64,000 bases of DNA from Thunnus maccoyii (taxonomy: Eukaryota > Chordata > Actinopteri > Scombriformes > Scombridae). The DNA lies in the NCBI RefSeq assembly GCF_910596095.1, contig NC_056542.1, positions 25,188,457-25,252,456 of the forward strand. The letters are read 5' to 3'. The notes under the pieces are model-generated. The model had not been told where the DNA came from. It worked only from the letters and a program-made list of their open reading frames with translations, and did not search any database. This document shows positions 23,513-35,100 of this stretch, in pieces (within the stretch, counting starts at the first letter, position 1; every line of letters starts with the position of its first letter). Position numbers and translations under genes: made by a program.

Positions 23513-25420
23513 TTGAGGCCGTATCAGATTACTTTGTAATTACCAACGTACTGGGAGTGTGCTCTCAGACATCCCTCTGCAGAACATGGGCAAAGCTATT
23601 TAGAGAGCGCTGTTTCCAGGTCTGAATTTACATGGGTGTAAAATGTTTTCTAAGCCTCTGTGGCGCAGACCTCATCTTTCTGTCCTATGATCTGATCTTC
23701 AACAAAATGAGGTAAAGATGGGGTTTAGCTCCTTTTTGTTTTTGTAAATATAACAATTGTTTATTGAAAGGATGATGGAGTCTGACTGGTTAATTATCTC
23801 ACTGTCCACGTCCGTCCTCTCTGTCGGTTTTTGAATTCTTTTTTTCAAGCCAATTCACAAGTGTTTGTGCTTCAGAAAGGTTAAAAATTAATGTTTTGTC
23901 ACTGAAAAATTGCAACACACAATAACTGATGATGGTGGGTTTTTGTTATATACTAATATACAGACAGCTGGAGTTTCCCTTTAACCTGCAATTAGCAACA
24001 TACCAAAAAAAAGTGCAATGATCTCCAAATGTACAGTATTAAGTGTTGCACTAACATGTTTCCTGTCATCAAAATCAAGTCCTATTAGAGAGTCTTGGCC
24101 AACAAATTGTGAGATTATTTTTTGGTTTGCTTAAGTGTGTTTAATAAAAAATGTCCTCCAATGCATCACATCATAGAAGGGGAAAAGTAACCCTCAAACA
24201 GGCCCGAATGTAAAGTTGTAAAAGAAAAAAGTGACCTGACAAGCCAGTGTACAGTCTAGCAGTGATGTCTCTGCACTGTTTCACCTATTTTCTACAAAAT
24301 CATTTTGTACTTGAGTAAATAAGAAATCATAACCAGTCTTCCTCTCCAAATCCAGCTTTATGTTTCTATTTTTGACACATGCAGTTTATACTGGAGGAAC
24401 AAGACGTGCTTCTACAGTTTGGTTGTGTATTTATTGAGTTACAGCAGACCTAAAAGTAGAAAATGAAAATGCAAGCGGTATTCCATACAAGCCAACCAAA
24501 TGTACAGTATCTCAGATACTTGTCTGAACATGAAACTAAAACAGCAGCAACAGACATTCAGCCAGCAAACAGCCAGAAACCTGCTCTTCAGACCAGGTCG
24601 ATTCAAAATGACAGTTCAATTTCAAACTTTTAACTCTGTGCTTGCACAAAAGGATGCGAGGGGGGTTGCAGTTTAACCGATAAAACACAGATATCCCTTT
24701 AAATCTTGAAAATTTGCTGTTTTAAGAAATATGAAATTGTGAAGCTCATGCAAGCAGATAACGATTATTTGCCAAAGATTTCAAATTCTTTTGCCGTTTT
24801 CCGGAAAAAATCAGCACAGGTTTGATCATTTATCTCTGTAACCTAAGAATTCATGAACCATCTGAATTAAATGAAGGAGCTTCAGTTATTTTAACATGCG
24901 TGAAAAACATTTGCACCACAATGTTCTTGGCGAGTCCAGTCAAGAATATTTCAAGTTTTTAAAACAAAGAGCTGATGAGCTGAAACCATCATCATCATCA
25001 TCATTATCAGCTTGTACTCGACCCAGTTCTGAGGCAGGCAGGACATGTCAGATAAAGAAAGCTGAAAAGGCAGCGTGGTGCAATCGAACAGACACTCTCT
25101 TCTCTATGCGATTCATCATTTCAATATCAGAAGAAAAGAACATTCTGTACTGTTTGAGCCTCTTGAACATGCGCCCGGTACTGATGCAAGAGCACACCAG
25201 CTGATTAGAAAAGACACTAGAAGTTAGGACGTACAGTGCATTAATTCATTCGTTTGTCCTAATGCGGTTTGTCTTGGTCTGCGCATGTGGCTGCTTGTGT
25301 TCATTCTCTGGCCGTCGTGCGCTCTCAGCACATTCATTCCCTCTAACTGCCCCTCTACAACTTGTGAGTGATTTCTGTTCCATCACCAGCACGTTTTTAT
25401 GAGGGAGAGTCAAAGTGACG

Positions 25421-25452
<32 letters not shown>

Positions 25453-27159
25453 TTAACAGTTTCTTACCAGTTTGAACAGCTAAGCTGGAGATCAAGTGGC
25501 CTAGCATGAGAATATCTATTACTACAACGCGGATATATGCAAGTGCCATCAAATACTACTCACAATGAGTAGTGACAAATTATGATTTTCAAAAAAATAG
25601 GACTGATTTTCAGCAAATAACAGACTATTATACACTTTGATCTTAAAACAACAACGAAAACATTCCAGGTTTCGGGGCACCAGTCAGACTCTTTTTTTAA
25701 AAAATGTAACAAAACTTGCCCTCCCAGTAAAACTGTACAAACCTTTTTTTTTTTTTTTCTTCCTTTTTTTGCAATACAGAAAAATATTTACATGGATGTT
25801 TCTTTAAAAAAAAGAAAAAAAAAAGTGTAGTAGTAGTAAGAACAATGCATCAAGTCCAGCTTTGGCACTCCTCTTCATGTCAGCGTCTGCACCACACATC
25901 GGTGCTTTCAACAGTGGAACTTCCAAAGGGCGCTTTGCGATGACATCACAGGCAGACAGTTACATCACTGGTTCCACATTTGGTCATCTTGAGTTGTAAC
26001 GTGATGGTCGGTGACTCAGCAGTCAGTGATTTATCTCATCTGGAACATAATCAGATACAAACAGGGACTCAAATTAACACCTGGGCTCACCAAGATGCCA
26101 AAGCACATGACAGTGAAATGTTTTTATTGTGACTGTAAAGCATGTCGATCGACCTGTTAAGCAAAGAAAACACTCACCCTCCAATCACCTTGAGCTACCC
26201 ACTAAATATGAAGCACTTCATGAATGTATTAGGACTAGTAAATTCAAGACAGGAAATGGTTTGTTTCCATTTTCTTAAAGTTTATTATTCAAAGTGATTC
26301 TCTTTTTTCCAGATGTAGTGTTCTGGTCATTTCTGCAAGTCACTGCTTCACTATAAATTTAAATTAGTGTCTTCTCTAAAACAAGGATTATCTCATAAGA
26401 GATGGATTTCTGTTGAAACCAATTTAACTGTCATGTTCTCAGAAGCTCCCAATAATAATTAGACTACACTTGGCATGAGCAGAAGATGTGAAAGTATCCC
26501 TAGCTATTATTTATTTATCAATTAATATATTAACAACTTATTTCTCTTCCCATGCTTTATTTGTAGCCTCTTTAGAGGGTAGGTTGAGCCTTGGTAAAGC
26601 ATTGTAAATTATTATTTGACCTTGTACCAGGAATAACTCACTCATCAAGTTTATCTGGTGTAACTGTGACCGAGTTTGGCAACAAAATATTTCACATAAT
26701 TCCAAACCAGTAAGCATCTACAACAACAGGCCTTTTCCACAGAAGAGATTTTGACAAGTCACAGTAGCACAGGTGTGAATAATAAAATGAATGATGTCTG
26801 AATTCCATTTAGCTGCTTCAGTTTCGGGCTCCTGGTATTGTGCACACTGGCTCACTGCTATGTTGTTCAAAAAAAGGTCCGTTATTTACAGGCTCTTTCT
26901 CCTACAGTTGTTGAAAATAGGTATCGTAAAAGTTCCTCCCAAGTATAAATCAGCAGTTGTCTTAACCAGATTTCTCAACTTTAAGTGTGTTATCTGAAGT
27001 AAACAAAGAAAAGAATTTGCTGATATAGGAAGTGGAAAGGATATTTTCTGAGCTATTAAAAGTTGCTTTTAACTGTTTCCTGTGAACTATAGGATTACCT
27101 TTATCATTTGATTTTCATACAGAGGTGGGAAACAATGTACACATATAAGTACTTCTTTA

Positions 27160-27914
27160 CAATTTAGATTAGATTAGATTAGACAACTTTATTAATCCCC
27201 AAAGGGGAAACTCATTTGCCACCAAATCAACTCATGCAGACAACAAACACTATAGACAATACATTCACGTTACACAACAAATAAATAACATCATAAAGCC
27301 ATTTAGACATGATAGACAGCTGAAAGGTGCTATGGATCTAAACCACATCTAAAAGTGTTCATTAAAAAATTGCTGCTGGAACAAAAGACCGTCTGAGTCA
27401 TTCACTCATGAGGCGTCACTAGTCGCTCACTGAATGAGCTTCTGACTCCATTAAAAACACTATAAAAAGTTCAAAGTACAGAACTGATTTTAGTTTGGCC
27501 CTTGTTCTCTTTTCTCCAGTGACCTCAAGTGAGTCTGGGGTAAGACTAATCACTGAGCCGGCCTTTCTGATCATCTTATTGATCCTGTTTTTATCATCCA
27601 CAGTGATGCTGCCTCCCCAGCAGAGCACAGCATTAAAGATTCTCTGGTAAAAAAACATGAAGAAGCTTCTTGCTGATATCAAAGGATCTAAGCTTCCTCA
27701 AGAAAAATAGTCTTGACTGAGCCTTCTTGAATACAACCTCAGTGTCCAAGTAGACACCAAGATATTTATAAGACTGGACAATTTCTATCTGCTGACCCAT
27801 AATTATCACTGGGAAGACATCCTCCTTCTTCCTCCTGAAATAAATAATTAACTCTTTGGTCTTTATAGCAAAAACACAGTTCTCCCTCATATGAGCAAAG
27901 GAAAGGCATGCCAC
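27160..27914 (-). mobile_element. 5'-truncated, dead LINE (L2/Rex-type) copy
   Basis: Minus-strand open frames at 27633-27914 and 27419-27682 carry the C-terminal part of a LINE reverse transcriptase. Landmarks are KTKELIIYFRRKKEDVFPV, QSYKYLGVYLD, KKAQSRLFFLRKLRSFDIS and, after a frameshift near 27655, WGGSITVDDKNRINKMIRKA. The 3' end has CCCCTTTGGGGATTAATAAAG followed by a short (TCTAA)n tail at 27165-27185, a common terminus in fish LINEs. An internal deletion follows YLGVYLD. It is not functional. Confidence 0.85.
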
Positions 27915-28190
27915 TATTTTATTAATATTGTTTACAGATTATATTTTAAATCAACCCACCTAAATTCACCATCAAGCTTTCTTGTTTATTTCAAAACAAA
28001 TAAAATTTGGAATCCATCTTAACGCTATTTTTGTTGTTGTCAAAAAATACACAGGTACCCTGCTTTCCCCCTTTTATTATATGAAACTCAGATATGAACT
28101 GCAAAAGTGATTCTTATCAAGTGAAAACAAACACAAGTGGAAGAAGAAATTTGTCTACATACACTTAGTTCTGCCTCCTGCGACAGTAAC

Positions 28191-28192
<2 letters not shown>

Positions 28193-28278
<86 letters not shown>
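28193..28278. repeat. (TG)43 microsatellite
   Basis: A pure 86-bp TG repeat followed by CGCGC. It generates artefactual open frames (His-Thr or Cys-Val repeats) on both strands, which should not be taken as genes. Confidence 0.97.
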
Positions 28279-28285
<7 letters not shown>

Positions 28286-28475
28286 CTGTCTACATCTTCG
28301 ATGCTAATGATGGTGTGGTCCAAATATCATCCTGCCATCCCAGCATGCCATTGGTTTGAAGGACCAATCGGAGCTAATTACACACTAATAACTTCCTAGG
28401 TGGATGGAGGCTGCAGCTGTGGCATCTTAAAGGAACAGTTCAACATTTATTCATGTATTTATTTAAGCCAAGTCC

Positions 28476-28570
28476 CACAGTGAACACCATTCATCAATCT
28501 ATTCTCTATAGCCAGTTATTCCTGTTTAGGGTCACAGGGACCTGGAGCCTCTCCCTGCATGCATTGAGCC
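28476..28570 (+). repeat. Fish LINE/SINE tail-like fragment
   Basis: Resembles the widespread fish repeat segment with words such as ATTCTCTATAGCCAGTTATTCC, GGGTCACAGGGACCTGGAGCC. It is short, diverged and non-coding. Confidence 0.45.
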
Positions 28571-29184
28571 TGCACAGCAGCAGCTATGTCTAACTCATCT
28601 TCTTGGTTTCACTCACAGTTAACCCTTTTGTGATCAGTACAGAAGTAATAAAATCTCTTATCCTTTACAGCTGCATGAAACATCAGAGAATAATCACCTG
28701 GCTCCGCACTTCCCCTCGGCTCAAGTGAGCTTTTTAGCATCTTTCAGCTCATTGTTTTGGTTCTATAGGCTGCAACTTTACTGTTTTGGTTCACTCTCAC
28801 AGCACTCAGTGTTGTTTCAAGATGCAGCAGGCAGCTGTTTTCAGATTAAAAAAAAATTTAAAAAAAGCTCTGCTGATAAACCCTCTGGATGCTATTTTCT
28901 CTGCACCCAACCGGACATGCAGATAGATGTTAGTCAGTGACTAATCTAGAGAACATAGATAAGTATATCAAGCTGAAATGTGTTTCTCAATACATCTGTC
29001 AGCTGACCAAATGGATGCTAATGCTGCTCTGTGCCTGCTAGATGTGTTAACAAGCTATACTTTGCTAACATGCTAGCCAGATAAACTTCACAAGGTCATA
29101 ATATATCAGGTACATGTAATATTTAGCTTGTTATGGAGCTCTGTCCCTACATGGCAAAAGAAAAAAAAAAGATCTCACCTACCA

Positions 29185-32100
29185 TCAACCAGTGACCCTC
29201 CCAGGTTGCTCCAAGGTCAGAACATCAGTTTCTGTTGCCAGCCGCTGTCTTTCTAATCCTCCTTCACTCTCCTCCCCCACCGCCACGGTTACCTTTACCC
29301 ACCTGCCAAACAAACAGACACAAAGTTTAAACACAAACAGATTCCTTCTAGGAACTGGAAACTAGATCAAAAGAAATATTTTTTTTTATGTTTTGCAGTA
29401 ATAATATTTCTGTGAAAGATGCCATAAACCATGCATGAAAATCTATCTGATGCAACATTCAACAAGTGCAAACAATGGAGTAATTCAGCATCCACAAATC
29501 AATTTGATATTATTTCGGTTACATGTCACAATCCCTCCTGAACATTTTCTTGAAGTAAACTTGATATGTCCAAACAGTGCTGTGTTTTTAGACTGCTTTC
29601 ACAGTGAGCTGGCCTTTATTTTGTCTGTATAACATATTTATCACACCATAAACTAAATATAAGACAAAAGATCAGTTCCTCTCCTTCTTTTCACCCACCT
29701 CCCTTTGTCAGCAGTGCTAGAACTGGTCTGGTCTGGTCTGGTACGGCTCAGGTCCGTCACGCTGTGAGCTAGTCTGTCTGTCAACCACTGGACTTTGTCT
29801 TGGTCGGACAGTTTTGAGTGCTCTGTAGCAGCTGCTGTGTTCTCACCAGCCTCCTCCACTACACCGAGGTTTGTGGGATTTAAAATGTGCACAAAAACAG
29901 AGAAAGCACAAGGTCAAATAAGGATAGATGTATAAAACATAAGTATAAAACATATAATATGAAACATATGGTATATATAAAAAATACTATTTAATTTTCT
30001 CCTCCAAAATCTACCGTTTACAGCTTTGGCTTCCAAGGAAACGCTCTGGATTTTCTCAGAACTGTTCCCATTCTGCTCCTGGCCTGCTTTCTGCTGCTCA
30101 ACAAGGTTTTGGTTTTGGAAACCTTCCATCCAGTCCAGAGTTTCACCATTCCTCAGTGCCGAGCGGTGGTCCTTGAACCAGCGGACAATGTCAGTACGTC
30201 CCAGACTTGTTTGGACTTCCAGCTGGCTGTACTCTTCAGGAGACGGCCACTGGGTTCGACAGAACATCTGTCAAGATAGATCATGGGACCAGACACGAAA
30301 TGTTAACATCATAAAAAGAATATTTAATTAACTGATATATAAACAAAGTGATTTATTAAGACTATGGAATAAACAAACATGCAAACATCAACAATCTGGG
30401 AAAATCAAGAAGTATAATACCAGTCAAAAGTCTGGACATACTTTCTCATTCAAATGAATGAGACAGTGTGTCCAAAATTGGGCTGGTACTGGATGTCCAA
30501 ATTTTGACAAAAGTGAACCTGAGGCCCACCTACTACCTTTTTTGGAGATTTCAACTACATCTCATGGTCTTCCTCACATGTGAGGAAGAATGCGAGATGC
30601 AGTTAAAAAGCAAATTAGTGGACCTTGAGTTAAGATGTTTCCAGTCACTACTGTTTTTTTGGAAAATATTGTTTCCAAGGTAAAGATTTAACTCTCACAC
30701 TAATGTCCACATTTGCGTCTCATTTTCTATAAAAGGGCATGTATTTGCAAAGCCTTTTGACAGAGTTTATGGTTAAGACACACTTATAATTGATCAACAA
30801 TATGAAACTTCATGCGTACATTTTTTAATCAATTAAAAAAAAGTAATTGATTAGATTAGTAAAAGGTTAGATATATGGCAGACTTTTTTAGGGGAACTAT
30901 TCACTGAAAGCATGTGCTTGTGCAATATGTTACACAGCATGAAACAACTCATCTGCAGCACTCTACTGAGGCTTTTCAAGTCATCACATGAATGCACATT
31001 ATGTTCCATTTAAAGGCTTTCAAGTCCTGTTGGAGCAGTATTGTGTCTAGAAAAGTATCCAACTACTTCCTTTAGTTTGTCAGATCTGACCTGGTGGTCA
31101 CCTACCGTCTTATCTCACTTGTGATATTCAGGTGTCAGCCCGTCTTATCATGTTATGTCAATCACACTGCTTTTCTTCAAGCACCATTACAATACTGTCT
31201 CACAATGAATCCCTTAATTTCACACAACATCTCACTTCACATTCTATTAAAAAGGTGCCATCTCATCGACTAATCTCTTTAAAAGTTGCAACTCATTAAT
31301 CTCATGATACCATTACCAACCTATTTGCAATTAAAAGAGTATTCAAGTTCTACCTTGTGGTATATTTTAAAACATTGTTATGTAATCTGCGGTGATGTTG
31401 ACCTCGCCTTACCTCTCTGAGCAGGGTGAGGGAGCGGCTTGTGATGGGAGCCGGGCTGGTGGAGGCGGACAGGATGGGAGGATGGGGAGAAGAGGAGGAC
31501 GACGAGGTGAGGATCGGAGGAGATGCAGAGGAGGACAGGGTTGGGGGATGAGGAGAAGAGGCTGCGAGCACAGGGGGGGAGGAAGACGAGGAGGAAGAGG
31601 AGAGGACAGGCGGGTGAGGAGAGGAGCGGAGGGGTTTCCCGTCCTGCTCGCGATGAGAAGCCCCGTTGAGCAACGTTCCCGGTCGGTCTCCTCTGTCCTC
31701 GGTGTTCTTAGAGGCCATGGTGAGTAAAGCCTTCTCCATGTTGTCCCTCAGTGCCCTGCGCTCTGAAAACCAGCAGTCCACCTCAGTCTTGGACAGCCTG
31801 GTCTCCTGGGCCAGCTGGTCTGCAGCGGAACAGAGTTCAGTGGATCAGATGAACAGTGTTACCTATAAGTGGATGTTTTTTGGAAGCCTGGGAATTCAGT
31901 CTCCCTCTAGGGGACTTCAAATGGGCTCATTAAAAACATTTCTGCTATTCTTGTCATGCAGGCACCCTCCAGAGACAGACCAGCTCCTTTTGGGTGAAAG
32001 AAAATTAAGTCAGATGCTGTGAACTTGTATAAATAGAAAAAAAACACGACTGAATTTCCTTAAAGTAATTTAACATCTAAGTTACAAAGTGAGCATTTCA

Positions 32101-35100
32101 GACTTGGCAAGAACACAGCCAACTGCTAATGCGACCATTGAGTCTTACCCAATTTGTCTTACTTCAAGAAGCAAAGTTTCTGATGAGTAGTTTGAAAGTT
32201 CTGTAATAATCTCTCAGCAACTTCACAACATAAACTTTGCCTTAAAAAGAGATATGTGTGGAGAGCTGCCGAAGTGCAACACGGTTGACAGAGGCAAATA
32301 TTATGCCCTCACATAGAGCATCTGAATTTAGGACTAGAGATGAGTCCATCAAGAAATTGTTAAGTAAAAAAGATATTTGTTTGAATGCACAGATAAGCAT
32401 CCTGTACATAAACTCCCATGAATTGTTTCTCCAGTTAGTAGCAATTTACATTAATCTCAGTTTACATACATGCCAGTACTTTGCCAGTTTAGTATTTCTG
32501 AAAAGGATATTGTTTCTGATGCTGTAGTTTCACATGTTTAAGTGACTAATATTTTATTACTCCCGTCTGGCACAAATAAAAACCACAGAGCATGCACAAT
32601 GAAATATTTTAAAGATTCACTATTTATCTTTTTTTTAAAAATCCTGATCTGCTGATATCTCAAAACTGTCCCAGTCCTAGCCATCACTTCTCTTTAATGA
32701 CTTCCTCGTCTCCCATCTTTCCTGCTACCAAGTGTTGTAAACAACAATCCAAGCTAGCAAAAACAATCTAGAGTACCTAGCTCTGTCTCAGTTGGAGAGC
32801 TGCTTCTCTGGAAACTCTCCTCCAGTGCTTTCAGCTGTTCTGATGACTTCCCCTTCACCCTCTCCAGCAGAGGAAACTGGCTGGGGACCGCCTTCTTTAC
32901 GGAGCCATCTTTAGGTGTTGGCGTCACCTCTGCTTTCACCAGCACAGGGGGTGGAGGAACACCTTCAAGAGGTACAGAGGCAGAGGGAGACTTTAAGGAC
33001 CAAGAATGCTTTTCCAAGACAACACGTGTGTGTGTGTGTGTGATATTATTAAAATGACACAGCAGCACAAATACAGATCTTAAAAATCATTATTAACCGA
33101 CTACTGACCATGATTAAGCACAATTTGCTTTCTCAGTATGATTTGTTTGTTCTGATATATTTTGCAGAGATTTGAAATGAGCTTGTTTTTCATCGTTTTT
33201 GATGTGTAGCACTGATCACACCAAATACCTTTGAGATTAAGGAGCCTCTGTTCACTGAACCACTTCTTTATCTCTCCTCTGGACAGCCCCGTGGTCTCTA
33301 TCAGCCTGTAGATCTATCACACGACAAGATGCAACATAAAATAAAACAATAACCACAGGTGTTTATCAGTGACAGTCTTGTGTTTTAAAAAAAAGGCAGC
33401 AACACTAAATTAAAACATAAAAGCTGACACAAAAATAACACTGCCTAGAAACCTTCTTCTATGTTGGACTTATATGGCAAGGCACAAAAAAATATCATTT
33501 CACTCACTTATTCTTACCTCATCTTCCTCAGGGAAAGGACACTGTGTGTAGCTGGATCTCAGCACCGATAGCTGCTCGGCTGTTTTATTGGGGTCAACTG
33601 TGAAACTCAGCACTTTAGGTGATGCCAGCTTGGATGTGGGCATGGGCGCAGAGACAGTTTGAATGATGGAGGGTCGCTTACTCTCTGTGGCGATCACAGG
33701 AGACGCCAGGGGTCTTTTGAGTGACTGCGCCACCTGTGGTAAACAGAAATTTGTGGAAAGTTGATGATGGAGTTTTGGAAGTTATAGGTCTGTTAAGTTA
33801 AAGCAAGCATGTCTCAAGTAACTCCATGTTCTATTTGGTTTACATGAACGTTTACTGCAGGAAAACAGAGTTGTGTTCAGATTCTTTACCAGGTCAGATT
33901 AATCTAGATGGGCTGTAGATTATAACTAACTAATCTTGGCCCACAGTTGGATAAATGCCCAAATGGTTGTTTTCTGTTCTGTTGTCTACAAGAATCAGGG
34001 TTTTGTACCTGGTTAGCCACGGTGAGTGCCAGCGGCGCACATGTGACAGTGGAGCCGTTAGCTACAGGAGTCAACACCAGGCTGGTCTGTCCCAGGAGCT
34101 GACAGGGGAGGGACTGGAGGACAGAGGCTGCAGACTGCATGTGTTTGGAGGCTGTATTGGGAGCAGACGGGTTGGTGGATGATTGGGAGTTGAGCTGAGG
34201 AGTTACGACGGTGAAGGTCTGAGGCACAGAGGAGATTGTACCGTTGAACATTTTCTTCCTGGCTTCTTCCACCTGTTATGGGAGAAAAGTATTCGTTATA
34301 CTTGCATGTTTAAAAATGTGTGTGTATGACTGCTAAGCTACACAATTCTGGATAAAATGATACTATAATCCTGATGATTGTTTTGCATTGTTGCTTCTTG
34401 ACATTCTGACAATTTTCAGTCACATTTGATAATCAAAAGGTTGCATGTTTACAAATGGACAACATGGTATAAATCATATCTTACACTGTAATCTCATATT
34501 TATTTCATTATATATTGCAGGTCTGTTGTTTGTTTGTATTAAGTGACATGAAAAGTGAAAATGATCTATAATTTGATCAGTAATCAAACAAAAGCTTACT
34601 CCCTGATTAGTGGTTATTACAAAACAATTCATCTACTTCTGCTATGAGCAATAAGTTGCTTTAGAGTGATGTAGTATGGCACATTTCCTCACCAACCTAA
34701 TATGCAGCTCAGGATAATAATTCTCAGTGTCTAGATTCTGAATGAAGAGCATTTCAAACATAAAAAGGTGCTAGATGCACAGTTTCTATCACCATTATCA
34801 TTTCTTACTTGTTGGGAAACCTGCTGTTGCTCTGTTTGAGCTACTGAATGACAGAAAAAGATCTGAAAAAATACACCAAACAACACATAGGAAAAAAAAA
34901 AACATTATTATTACTACAGTTCCTACCTCCTCAGGTGACCAGCTAATACCCTGTTTGAGCCTCTGTGTGGTGAACCAAACTTTGATTTGCTCCTCTGGAT
35001 GTTTTGAGACAGCAGTGAGCCAGGAGAGCTCAGCCTGTGTTGGGTAGGGGAACTTGTTGAAGGAAGAGATGAGTGTCAGGTTGTCGTCCAGCGAAGGATT

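Larger units (their letters stand above)
22987..29184. other. Tail-to-tail interval with derl1 and zhx2 3' UTRs
   Basis: No further coding exon was found. Candidate poly(A) signals for derl1 are AATAAA at 23301 and about 24145. For zhx2 (minus strand) TTTATT occurs near 28445, 27914 and 24428. I cannot choose between them. The interval also holds a CT microsatellite, an A(29) tract at about 25424-25452, a LINE fragment and the long TG repeat. Confidence 0.6.

Noticed and set aside
28088..28399. His-Thr and Val-Cys repeat open frames
   Set aside because: Products of the (TG)43 microsatellite read on both strands.
31392..31727. Arg/Gly-rich plus-strand frame (RGG-like)
   Set aside because: Antisense shadow of the Ser/Pro repeat of zhx2 exon 8.
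32962..33000. Alternative acceptor for zhx2 exon 7 at CTTAAAG before SPSASVPLEG
   Set aside because: That junction would break the reading phase with exon 6; the acceptor ending at 32963 (CTCTTGAAG) fits phase and has a better pyrimidine tract.
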